Positions 36,678 to 44,348 of a stretch of DNA of 64,000 bases are shown here, piece by piece (positions within the stretch are counted from its first letter, which is position 1; every line of letters begins with the position of its first letter). The notes below the pieces were generated by a model. It did not search any database and was not told the origin of the DNA. It saw only the letters and a program-made list of their open reading frames with translations. Both the position numbers and the translations under genes were made by a program. Source of the DNA: Fodinicurvata halophila (lineage in GTDB: Bacteria > Pseudomonadota > Alphaproteobacteria > Kiloniellales > DSM-21159); assembly GCF_042651425.1 (NCBI RefSeq), contig NZ_JBHSCW010000001.1, positions 620,001 to 684,000 on the forward strand. Direction: 5' to 3'.

Positions 36678-37646
36678 GTGTCCCGACTGTTCGCTTTTTT
36701 CGCCGGCCTCTTCCTTTTTCTCAACGCGCCCCTTGCCCACGCGCAGGAGGACGAACCACTCGAGGTCCTGCTCGACTGGTTCATCAATCCCGATCATGCC
36801 CCGCTGATCGTGGCGCAGGAAAAGGGGTTCTTCGACGACGCCGGAATCGAGGTCCGCTTCACCGAACCGGCGGATCCCAACGATCCCCCCAAGCTGGTGG
36901 CGGCAGGCCGGGCCGACCTGGCCGTATCGTACCAGCCGACGCTGCACATCCAGGCCGCCGCGGGGCTGCCGCTTACCCGAATCGCCACCCTGGTCGCCAC
37001 GCCACTGAACACCCTGCTGGCCCTGGAGGATGGCCCCGTGAAGGAGATCGCCGACCTGAAGGGCCGCAAGGTCGGTTACTCGGTCGGCGGAGTCGAGGAG
37101 GCGGTACTCGGCGCCATGCTGGCCCGCCACGGCCTCGGTCTCGAGGATGTGGAACTGGTCAACGTGAACTTCTCCCTCAGCCCGGCGCTGCTGAGCGGCC
37201 AGGTGGCCGCCGTGATCGGCGCCTACCGGAACTTCGAGCTGAACCAGTTGCAGCTGGAAGGCGCCGAGGGCCGGGCCTTCTATGTCGAGGAGGAAGGCGT
37301 GCCCGCCTATGACGAACTGATCGTCCTGGCCAACAGCGACAAGCTCGAGGATCCGCGCCTTCCGGCCTTTGTCGAGGCCCTTGAGCGCGGCGTCCAGTAC
37401 CTGGTCAATCATCCCCAGGAAAGCTGGGAGCTCTTCGCCGATTACAAGGACGACCTGGACGACGAACTGAACCGACGCGCCTGGAGCGATACCCTGCCCC
37501 GCTTCGCCCTGCGCCCGGCAGCCGTGGACTGGGATCGCTACCGCCGCTTCGCCGCCTTCCTGGAAGAGGCCGGCATCATCGCCGATCCCCCGCCGCTGAG
37601 CGACTACGTTACCGACCTGTCCCGCGAACAAGGAGAGCGGCCATGA
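36678..37646 (+). CDS. ABC transporter substrate-binding protein for a thiamine precursor (ThiY/NMT1-like)
   Basis: Periplasmic binding protein of the NMT1/THI5-like family, which includes ThiY for the pyrimidine precursor formyl-aminoHMP. The 322-residue precursor has a signal peptide (to AHA, about residue 22) followed by VLLDWFINPDHAPLIVAQEKGFF, the family N-terminus, plus GRADLAVSYQPTL and KGRKVGYSVGGVEEAVLG. It starts with GTG at 36678; an ATG five bases earlier is in another frame. TPP riboswitch control and the overlapping tenA gene (4 bp) support a thiamine role. No permease or ATPase gene is nearby. Confidence 0.88.
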   Translation: MSRLFAFFAGLFLFLNAPLAHAQEDEPLEVLLDWFINPDHAPLIVAQEKGFFDDAGIEVRFTEPADPNDPPKLVAAGRADLAVSYQPTLHIQAAAGLPLTRIATLVATPLNTLLALEDGPVKEIADLKGRKVGYSVGGVEEAVLGAMLARHGLGLEDVELVNVNFSLSPALLSGQVAAVIGAYRNFELNQLQLEGAEGRAFYVEEEGVPAYDELIVLANSDKLEDPRLPAFVEALERGVQYLVNHPQESWELFADYKDDLDDELNRRAWSDTLPRFALRPAAVDWDRYRRFAAFLEEAGIIADPPPLSDYVTDLSREQGERP

Positions 37647-38350
37647 CTGTTCCCGAAAGCTTCCAGGCCTTCCTCAACGAAAACCCGGATGCAGCCTTCC
37701 ACGACTGGCTGCGCGAGTCGGCCGAACCCTTCTGGACGAAGGCCACGGCCCATCGCTTCACCGAGGAACTGGCCGAGGGCACCCTGGACCCGCAGGTCTG
37801 CGCCCGCTACCTGGTCCAGGACTATGCCTTCGTCGACAGCTTCGTCAGCCTGCTGGGGTACGCCGTGGCCTATGCCCCGGCCATGCCGCAGAAGCGGCCC
37901 TTCGCCGGTTTCCTGGCCGCCGTGACCAGCGAGGAGAACGACTATTTCCTGCGTTCCTTCCAGGCTCTTGGCGTGCCCGAAACGCAATGGCGGGACCCCG
38001 AGCTGGCTCCCGTGACGGCGGAACTGCTCTCGGTTCTGCAGGACTCGGGGCGCAGCGGCTCCTATCCCCAGGTCCTGGCGACCCTGCTGGCGGCGGAATG
38101 GAGCTACCTGACCTGGGGCCTAGCCTGCGGCGATCGCCGGCCGCAGGCGTTCTGGATGGCGGAATGGATCGACCTGCACGCCCTACCGGAGTTCGAGGAG
38201 TTCGTCACCTGGCTGCGCGACGAGACTTCGCGCGTCGGCGCCGCCGCCACACCGGAGGTCCAGCAGCAGATGTGCCGCACCTTCCGCCACATGATGCAGC
38301 TGGAGGAACGCTTCTTCGATCATGCCTATGATCCGGAGGCGAGGCGGTAG
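37643..38350 (+). CDS. tenA: TenA family aminopyrimidine hydrolase, TenA_E type
   Basis: TenA enzymes salvage the pyrimidine part of damaged thiamine. The 235-residue all-helical protein keeps the substrate Asp (D60 in VQDYAF) and the C-terminal Glu (E221/E222 in QLEERFFDHAY). The position of the catalytic Cys of classical TenA (Bacillus Cys135) is Glu152 in LAAEWSYLTWG. That makes it a TenA_E-class member, believed to act on amino-HMP or formyl-amino-HMP. ATG overlaps the stop of the binding-protein gene, so uptake and hydrolysis of the same precursor is a reasonable inference. Confidence 0.88.
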   Translation: MTVPESFQAFLNENPDAAFHDWLRESAEPFWTKATAHRFTEELAEGTLDPQVCARYLVQDYAFVDSFVSLLGYAVAYAPAMPQKRPFAGFLAAVTSEENDYFLRSFQALGVPETQWRDPELAPVTAELLSVLQDSGRSGSYPQVLATLLAAEWSYLTWGLACGDRRPQAFWMAEWIDLHALPEFEEFVTWLRDETSRVGAAATPEVQQQMCRTFRHMMQLEERFFDHAYDPEARR

Positions 38351-38385
38351 AGACCGCCCGCAGCGTTCACTGGCCGCAAACCCGG

Positions 38386-39357
38386 TCAGGAGGCCCGGCC
38401 TTCCTGCCGCTCCATCCAGTCCAGGATCAGCCGGGCAACCTGACCCGAGTTCCTGTCCAGCATGGGAAGGTGCGTGTTCCCGGTATGGCCGAGCTGGGGC
38501 AGGTCGAGCACCTCGACCTGCCCGCCGTTCGCACTCACGGCCTCGGTGTAGTGCTCGGCCTCAGCCCGGATCTTCGGCCAGCGGCCAAGCGGGTCCAGCG
38601 CGATATTGTCGCCCCAGACCACCAGCTGGGGGATCCGGCGGGTCCGCTCCGCCGCCTGCCCCATCGCCAGGGGCTCGACGGAAATCAGCATCTCCACATG
38701 ATGCGGGTGGCGTTCCGCATAGGCGTGGCTGTACTTGCAGCCCGCAGAATGGGCGAGCAGGACGAATGAGCCGATGCGCGCCTGCAGCGCCTCCAATGCC
38801 TCCATCACCCCTTGCCCCATGGGCAGCCAGAAAGGGCTGAAGCGGCTGGCGAAGGCCGGCCACTGTTCAATGGGAAACTGGCAGTTCGGCAGAAGCCTCA
38901 GTTCGGGATCGTCCGCGCGCGCCTCCGCGTCTGCCGCAATCCTCATGGTCCCGAGCGGCGTGTCGAAGCTGAAGCATTCCGGCTCCCCGTCGCGAAACCC
39001 CTCATACGGCAGGAATCCGGCCCGACCGCGTTCGGGAGCATCCGTATTGTAGACGTCGTGGCCTGCATGCGCGAAAAGGTTGACCCAGCCGGGGCGGCCG
39101 TCAGGAGTGGTTTCGAAGGTGGTTCCCGAAAGGCCGCCGCCATGCAGGAAGACAACCGGAACCTCCGAGCGGCGCGTTTCCGGCAGCAGATACTGCACGT
39201 ACATCTGATCCGCCAGATAGCGGCCATTGCGATCCCACGGCATCGGCGCTTCGGGATTGCCGGTATCCACCATGCGGACATCCTGGCCGGACAGTTCGAG
39301 CCTGCGACCTCCGACATGGAACGAGCCGAAATCGCGAAGTCTCAGTGGCTCACTCAT
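38386..39357 (-). CDS. Alpha/beta hydrolase (esterase-like)
   Basis: A 323-residue cytoplasmic hydrolase, with no signal peptide. Oxyanion motif VVFLHGGGLSG at about 68-78, nucleophile elbow LLAHSAGCKYSH (Ser about 201, AHSAG in place of GxSxG), a putative acid in VVWGDNIALDP, and the catalytic His in LPQLGHTGNTHLPM. It resembles bacterial esterases that act on small esters; the substrate is unknown. It is transcribed alone, convergent with tenA (35-bp gap), and lies downstream of the malyl-CoA lyase terminator. Confidence 0.82.
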   Translation of the reverse strand: MSEPLRLRDFGSFHVGGRRLELSGQDVRMVDTGNPEAPMPWDRNGRYLADQMYVQYLLPETRRSEVPVVFLHGGGLSGTTFETTPDGRPGWVNLFAHAGHDVYNTDAPERGRAGFLPYEGFRDGEPECFSFDTPLGTMRIAADAEARADDPELRLLPNCQFPIEQWPAFASRFSPFWLPMGQGVMEALEALQARIGSFVLLAHSAGCKYSHAYAERHPHHVEMLISVEPLAMGQAAERTRRIPQLVVWGDNIALDPLGRWPKIRAEAEHYTEAVSANGGQVEVLDLPQLGHTGNTHLPMLDRNSGQVARLILDWMERQEGRAS

Positions 39358-39444
39358 GTCGTCCTTCCCGCCTGTTGGGTCTCGCCTGTCAGGTCCCCGC
39401 GATCATGCCCGTGATCCTGGTGGAAGGCAGGCCCGGAAAGCAAA

Positions 39445-39476
39445 GACCCCGCGGCATGATGAACTGCCGCGGGGTC
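39445..39476 (-). terminator. Rho-independent terminator of the malyl-CoA lyase gene
   Basis: Perfect 12-bp stem GACCCCGCGGCA / TGCCGCGGGGTC with an 8-base loop, followed on the minus strand by TTTGCTTT. It begins 30 bases after the stop at 39506. Confidence 0.85.
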
Positions 39477-39505
39477 TATGACCGTCTTGCTTCGACGTCC
39501 GGACG

Positions 39506-40486
39506 TCAGCCGGCGTCGGAGATCTGCTTGGCCTTGTTGACCAGGTTCTCGGCCTGCTTGATGGAGGCGATGTCGATCAGGCGGCCGTCGAGGGTGACCG
39601 CGCCGCGGCCTTCCTTCTGGGCCTGCTCCATGGCAGCCAGGATCTTGTTGGCGCGCTCCACGTCCTTTTCGCTGGGTGCAAAGAGTTCGTTGGCCAACTT
39701 CAGCTGCGAGGGGTGGATCGCCCACTTGCCCTCACAGCCCAGCACGGCCGCACGCAGCGCCTGGGCCTTGTAGCCCTCCGTGTCCTCGATGTCGCCGAAG
39801 GGCCCGTCCACGGGGCGCAGTCCATGGGCGCGGGCGGCCACGACCATGCGCGCGATGGCATAGTGCCACATGTCGCCCCAGTGGAACTCGCGGTTGCCGC
39901 TTCCTTCGTCATCGGTCAGGACACCGTAGTTCGGGTTCGGCCCGCCGATGTTGGTGGTCATGGCGCGCGTCGAGGCGGCGTAGTCGGCCACGCCGAAGTG
40001 CAGCGATTCGTTGCGCGTGCTGGCGCCGGCGATCTCGTCGACGTTGGCCATGCCCAGGGCGGTCTCGATGATCATTTCGAAGCCGATGCGCTTCTTGCGA
40101 CCGACCGCCTGCTCGCATTGGGTCACCAGCATGTCCACGGCATAGATGTCCGCTGCCGTGCCGACCTTGGGGATCATCATCAGGTCCAGACGCTCGCCGG
40201 CCTGCTCGATGATGTCCACCACGTCACGGTACATGTAGTGCGTATCCAGCCCGTTGATGCGCACCGAAATGGTCTTGTTGCCCCAGTCCAGGTCGTTCAG
40301 GGCCGAGATGATGTTCTTGCGCGCCTGCTCCTTGTCGTCGGGGGCCACGGCATCCTCGAGGTCCAGGAAGATCACGTCGGCCGGGGCCTCGGTCGCCTTC
40401 TCGAGGAAACGGTAGTTGCTGCCCGGAACCGCCAGCTCGCTGCGGTTCAGGCGGGCGGGCGCCTGCTCGATCGGTGTAAAGCTCAT
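39506..40486 (-). CDS. mcl1: L-malyl-CoA/beta-methylmalyl-CoA lyase
   Basis: HpcH/HpaI-CitE family lyase that splits malyl-CoA or methylmalyl-CoA to glyoxylate plus acetyl- or propionyl-CoA, Mg-dependent. The 326-residue sequence follows the Rhodobacter Mcl1 pattern closely: FLDLEDAVAPDDKEQAR, SVRINGLDTHYMYRDVVD, IPKVGTAADIYAVD, ETALGMANVDEIA, HGLRPVDGPFGD and GKWAIHPSQ. This points to the ethylmalonyl-CoA pathway for acetate assimilation or a related C2 route. Single gene with its own terminator. Confidence 0.92.
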   Translation of the reverse strand: MSFTPIEQAPARLNRSELAVPGSNYRFLEKATEAPADVIFLDLEDAVAPDDKEQARKNIISALNDLDWGNKTISVRINGLDTHYMYRDVVDIIEQAGERLDLMMIPKVGTAADIYAVDMLVTQCEQAVGRKKRIGFEMIIETALGMANVDEIAGASTRNESLHFGVADYAASTRAMTTNIGGPNPNYGVLTDDEGSGNREFHWGDMWHYAIARMVVAARAHGLRPVDGPFGDIEDTEGYKAQALRAAVLGCEGKWAIHPSQLKLANELFAPSEKDVERANKILAAMEQAQKEGRGAVTLDGRLIDIASIKQAENLVNKAKQISDAG

Positions 40487-40597
40487 CTCGGGTCCTTCCT
40501 CTTCTTTGATCCGGTTGTGCCGTGACTGTCGGGACAGCAGGACGGTTATGGCAGTTCATGATATGACTGTCGCGTTTAGCAAGTGGTATTACCAATT

Positions 40598-41560
40598 TCA
40601 ACCATCCTGCCCTTCGCCCTTGAACGCGCGCGCCAGCGGATGATGGCTGCGCACCAGGGACCTGAGCCGCTCGTCAAGTACGTGCGTGTAGATCTGTGTC
40701 GTGGAAATGTCGGCATGCCCCAGCATCTGCTGGACCGAGCGGAGGTCGGCACCATGGGCCAGCAGGTGGCTGGCGAAGGCATGGCGCAGCACGTGCGGCG
40801 AGACCTTCGACGGGCTGATGCCGGCCTTGACCGCCAGCTCCTTCAAGAGCTGCCCCACACGATGGCGCGTCAGGTGTCCGTTGGCCGAGCGTGAAGGGAA
40901 CAGCCAGCGATCCTGTCCCGGGCGGCGCAGGAAATGGCCTCGCACCGCCTTGTAGGCCGACAGCGCCTCGCCCGCCGACTCGTTGAGCGGCACCATGCGC
41001 TCGCGCCCGCCCTTGCCGCGCACGATCAGCACCTGGGGATCGCGGGCCACGGCGGCATAGGGCAGGCTGATCAACTCACTGATGCGCAGGCCCGTGGCAT
41101 AGAGCAGCTCCAGCAGCAGGTTGAGACGCAGTCCCTCGGGCGTCTTGCCCTCCTGGGCCGCGGCCAGCAGGCGCTCGACCTCCTGCTCCTCCAGGACCTT
41201 GGGCAAGCTTCGTCCCTGGCGCGGCGATTCGAGTTTCAAGGCGGGATCGTCGCCGCGGTGACCTTCCGTGAAGAGGAAATGGTAGTACTGCCGCAGGCTG
41301 GACAGGCGGCGCGCCGTGGTCCGGGGTGCCATGCCGGCCTCCGCGAGCTGCGAGAGGTAGGCACGCAGGTCCTCTGCCGCGGCCTCGGGCAGCCTGACGC
41401 CGCGGCCGTTCAGGAAGGCATCCAGATCGCAAAGATCCCGGCGATAGGCGTCCAGGGTGTTCAGGCTGGCCCCGCGTTCGGCCACCAGCATCTCAAGGAA
41501 AGCCTCGTGCGAGGGCGCCAGGGACACGGCTGCGGCCTTGCGTCCGGGCCTCCGGGCCAT
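40598..41560 (-). CDS. xerD: Tyrosine recombinase XerD
   Basis: Site-specific recombinase that with XerC resolves chromosome dimers at dif. The 320-residue protein has the SAM-like core-binding domain (about 16-105) and the catalytic domain with Arg in ATGLRISELI, Lys in VRGKGGRER, HVLRHAFASH, LGHADISTTQIYTH and the tyrosine in that last motif. It sits in a housekeeping block beside the secreted-protein/aroK/aroB genes, with no sign of a phage or integron, so XerD is preferred over an integrase. Confidence 0.93.
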   Translation of the reverse strand: MARRPGRKAAAVSLAPSHEAFLEMLVAERGASLNTLDAYRRDLCDLDAFLNGRGVRLPEAAAEDLRAYLSQLAEAGMAPRTTARRLSSLRQYYHFLFTEGHRGDDPALKLESPRQGRSLPKVLEEQEVERLLAAAQEGKTPEGLRLNLLLELLYATGLRISELISLPYAAVARDPQVLIVRGKGGRERMVPLNESAGEALSAYKAVRGHFLRRPGQDRWLFPSRSANGHLTRHRVGQLLKELAVKAGISPSKVSPHVLRHAFASHLLAHGADLRSVQQMLGHADISTTQIYTHVLDERLRSLVRSHHPLARAFKGEGQDG

Positions 41561-41566
41561 GGCCTG

Positions 41567-43432
41567 CTAGAGCCCCCGCCCCACCAGCGCATGCATGGCC
41601 AGCAGCCGCGCCTCGCGGGAAAAGCCCAGTTGCGACAGGGCAGTCAGTGCGTCACCACGCCCCCGCGCGGAGCCCTGCCCCTGGTCCAGCGTCCGCAGGC
41701 TCAGCAGGATGCCCTCGCCGCGGCGATCCTCGCGTACGGCGCGGCGCAGCTGCGCGCTCGCGGTGTCCAGGCCAGCGGCACCGCTCACCGAGGCCTGCAG
41801 ACTTTCGTACAGGCGCTGCAGGGACCGTGTCTCTTCTCGCCCGGCGCCGCGGGACACACGCCGCTCGGCCCAGTCGGTTGCCGTCATTCCCACCTCCGGC
41901 TCCTCCATACCGGCCAAACGGAACAGGGGCCAGAGGCTGGCCAGCTCGCCCCGGGCTTCCGCCGTATTGCCGTTGCGCTGCAGCAGTTGCACCCAGGCGT
42001 TCGCCATCTCGAAGCGTCCGGCCAGCAAGGCGGCGCGAACAGCAGTTGGTGCCAGCCAGGACAGCGCCGGTTCGGGGCCGATACGCTCCAGCACGGGCTG
42101 CACGATCTGCGTGACCTGGGGCTCCAGTCCGGCCTCGGCCGCCGACTCCAGCAGGGCGCGCAGGGCCTCGCCGCGCGCCTCGGGCGCATTGGCCCGGCGC
42201 ATGGCCTGGTAGAGCAGGGCCCGTGCTTCACCCCCATCCAGTTCCGCGGCCCGGCCCGTGGCGTTGCGCAGATCGCTGTCCGTGAACGAGAGCGCGCCAT
42301 AGGCTTCGCCCAGAAGGCGCAGCGGCAGGACACCCCGACGCGCCGCCTCTTCAGCCAGGTCCACGCGTCGTTCCGCTTCCAGGCCCGGCAGCGTAACGGC
42401 CGCCGCCATGAAGTCGGCAGACAGGCCGTCGCTCACCAGCGCCGAGCCGGCCTGCATTTGTCGCAGCAGCGCCAGGTCCAGGGCCGAAGGGCCGGAGATC
42501 CGCGGCACCTCGCCAACCCCCAGTGCCGCGTCGGCCAGGTTCAGGAAGGTCGTATCGCTGTTCCCGACCTCGCGCTGCAGGCCGATGCCGATGCTTGCGG
42601 CCGAGTCCTCGCCGTTGCGGATCTGGCAATAGATCTGGGCCTTGGGCCAGAATTCCCGACTGCGATGCAGGGAAAGCGCACGCCGCACCATGGGACAAAC
42701 AGCATCCGGCTCCTGCGCCAACAGGGCGGCTTCCACCTGCAGGCGGGCCAGCTCGGAAGAGCGCTCGAGTCCCGGAATCTGCACCAGCAGGTTCACCAGG
42801 TTCTCGTATTCCCCCAGCGCCAGAAGCAGGCGGGCCCGCTCGATCAGCAGGTCCGGCTGGCCATCGCGACGGCCGTCCGCGGCGGGCGGCTGGGCCGAGG
42901 ACAACAGCAGGCGCCGCAGCAGCCCACGAGCCACCGGGCTGCTGGGTCGCGGCTGACTGTTCAGCAGTCTGATGATCTCCCCGCGCTGGCTGCCACGCCA
43001 GAGATCCAGTCCCAGCCCGCCGTCCCCGGCAGCCAGCGGACCCAATGTCTCCGGGAAACTGTCCTCCAGTTCGTCGACCAGGATGCCGCCGCGCAGGCGC
43101 GTCCTGCCGTCGGCCGTTCCGTCTCCGTCGTCGGGGATGACTCTGTCCCGCCTCTCCGTCCCGCTCGGCGCCTGCCAGCTGTCCGGACTGCGGGTCCCCT
43201 GGTCGCTGTCGGGCAGGGACCAGCTGTCCTGCCGGGTGCCCTCGCGCGGTGTTGAGCGCTCCGACTGCCCCGAATTGCCCTGGGGGAAGAGGTCGCGTGG
43301 ACCGTCCTGGGCCAGGACGGCAGGGGCAAAGCACGCTGCCACTATTGCCACACCGGCGGCAGCCACGAGACAGCGGGCACCATGCAGCAGGCGTGACAGG
43401 CCGGCTGCGTCGGGGTTAGCCTCAGCGGGCAA
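41567..43432 (-). CDS. Large secreted protein of unknown function with helical repeats
   Basis: A 621-residue protein with an N-terminal signal peptide (ARCLVAAAGVAIVAACFAPAVLA then QDG). A polar, low-complexity stretch (about 45-115) is followed by Ala/Leu/Arg-rich helical repeats resembling a TPR-like solenoid (LLIERARLLLALGEYENLV, RVDLAEEAARRGVLPLRLLGEAY, GDALTALSQLGFSREARLLA). Such proteins next to xerD and aroK are sometimes named antifreeze-glycopeptide-like without evidence. There is no ATG; TTG at 43432 has GGAGG six bases before it and gives the signal peptide. Its first 11 bases overlap the tiny upstream gene; xerD follows after 6 bp. Confidence 0.8.
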   Translation of the reverse strand: MPAEANPDAAGLSRLLHGARCLVAAAGVAIVAACFAPAVLAQDGPRDLFPQGNSGQSERSTPREGTRQDSWSLPDSDQGTRSPDSWQAPSGTERRDRVIPDDGDGTADGRTRLRGGILVDELEDSFPETLGPLAAGDGGLGLDLWRGSQRGEIIRLLNSQPRPSSPVARGLLRRLLLSSAQPPAADGRRDGQPDLLIERARLLLALGEYENLVNLLVQIPGLERSSELARLQVEAALLAQEPDAVCPMVRRALSLHRSREFWPKAQIYCQIRNGEDSAASIGIGLQREVGNSDTTFLNLADAALGVGEVPRISGPSALDLALLRQMQAGSALVSDGLSADFMAAAVTLPGLEAERRVDLAEEAARRGVLPLRLLGEAYGALSFTDSDLRNATGRAAELDGGEARALLYQAMRRANAPEARGEALRALLESAAEAGLEPQVTQIVQPVLERIGPEPALSWLAPTAVRAALLAGRFEMANAWVQLLQRNGNTAEARGELASLWPLFRLAGMEEPEVGMTATDWAERRVSRGAGREETRSLQRLYESLQASVSGAAGLDTASAQLRRAVREDRRGEGILLSLRTLDQGQGSARGRGDALTALSQLGFSREARLLAMHALVGRGL

Positions 43433-43562
43433 AACGATCCTCCGGAACTTCCTTCTCGATCCGCTCGGTGGGCGGCGGTATGTCAACGGCCATGAGCGCG
43501 ACCCCACCTCCGACGACGAGAAGAAGAAAGAGAAGAATAAGTACGACGCCGACTCGACCCAT
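43422..43562 (-). CDS. 46-residue single-helix membrane protein, conserved-looking
   Basis: Short frame reading MGRVGVVLILLFLLLLVVGG-like hydrophobic N-terminus (about residues 4-25) then AVDIPPPTERIEKEVPEDRF and AR. The Pro-rich DIPPPT...EK.VP.DRF tail is like short proteins I recall beside aroK/xerD in other Rhodospirillales; this is memory, not a search. It overlaps the start of the 621-residue secreted protein gene by 11 bp, and its codons contain that gene's ribosome site. Probably an inner-membrane partner of that protein. Confidence 0.7.
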   Translation of the reverse strand: MGRVGVVLILLFLLLVVGGGVALMAVDIPPPTERIEKEVPEDRFAR

Positions 43563-43644
43563 AAGGACTTCCCGATGTATTGATGGAGGGTGGGAGATTG
43601 AACTTCACGACCAGCCTGATTTCTCCAGGCACGGATGCTAGGTT

Positions 43645-43673
43645 TTGACTATGACCAAACTACGGCATATCCC
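43645..43673 (+). promoter_or_regulatory. Candidate promoter for aroK-aroB
   Basis: TTGACT (43645-43650), 17-bp spacer, TATCCC (43668-43673), about 80 bases before the aroK ATG. The -35 is good, the -10 poor. It lies in the 192-bp divergent gap 43563-43754, in which nothing else is recognisable. Confidence 0.4.
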
Positions 43674-43754
43674 TTGCGGGACATCCGTTGGAAAGATATC
43701 GGCGAAGCTGCGCAGGTGCAACGCTGTCGCGCGAAGTGAAGGAGGGTTTCCGTC

Positions 43755-44348
43755 ATGACCGGCAGCCCGGCATCACAGCTGCCTGATCTCCTGAAACGGA
43801 GCAAGCGGGACAAGATCGTGCTGGTCGGCCTCATGGGGGCCGGAAAGTCCTGCGTCGGCCGGCGTCTGGCCACACGGTCCGGCCTGGCCTTCCTCGATGC
43901 CGACAGCGAGATCGAGACCGCGGCCGGCTGCAGCATTCCCGAGATATTCGCACGCGACGGCGAGGAGGCCTTCCGCGCAGGCGAACGCCGGGTGATCACG
44001 CGCCTGCTCAAGAACCCGGAGCCGGCAGTGATCGCGACCGGCGGAGGCGCTTACATGAACCCCGAAACCCGGGCCGAGATCCGCAGGCACGCCTTGGCGG
44101 TCTGGCTGCGTGCCGAGCTCGACGTGCTGGTCCGGCGCACCGCCAAGCGGGACAACCGGCCGCTGCTGAAGAACAGCAATCCGCGCCAGGTGCTTGCCGA
44201 GCTGATCGAGACCCGCTATCCGGTCTATGCCGAGGCCGATATCACGGTGGAGAGCCGCGAAGGCCCCATCGACACAACCGTCGACGACGTGATCGCCGCA
44301 CTGGAGCATGCGGTCCGGAACGAGGAGGACCCTCTTGCACGCGCCTGA
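43755..44348 (+). CDS. aroK: Shikimate kinase
   Basis: ATP-dependent 3-phosphorylation of shikimate in aromatic amino-acid synthesis. The 197-residue protein has the P-loop LMGAGKSCVGRRLA, the shikimate-binding DADSEIE, IFARDGEEAFRAGE, ATGGGAYMNPE and the lid RTAKRDNRPLL. AAGGAGG lies upstream of the ATG. It overlaps the aroB start by 14 bp. Confidence 0.96.
   Translation: MTGSPASQLPDLLKRSKRDKIVLVGLMGAGKSCVGRRLATRSGLAFLDADSEIETAAGCSIPEIFARDGEEAFRAGERRVITRLLKNPEPAVIATGGGAYMNPETRAEIRRHALAVWLRAELDVLVRRTAKRDNRPLLKNSNPRQVLAELIETRYPVYAEADITVESREGPIDTTVDDVIAALEHAVRNEEDPLARA

Noticed and set aside
36673..36680. ATG at 36673 as the start of the thiamine-precursor binding protein
   Set aside because: It is in another frame and encodes no signal peptide; GTG at 36678 gives the correct protein.
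40934..43255. 773-codon open frame on the plus strand opposite xerD and the secreted protein
   Set aside because: Its translation is rich in Gln, Gly, Arg and His with no domain, the usual look of a coding shadow; the minus-strand genes have motifs and ribosome sites.
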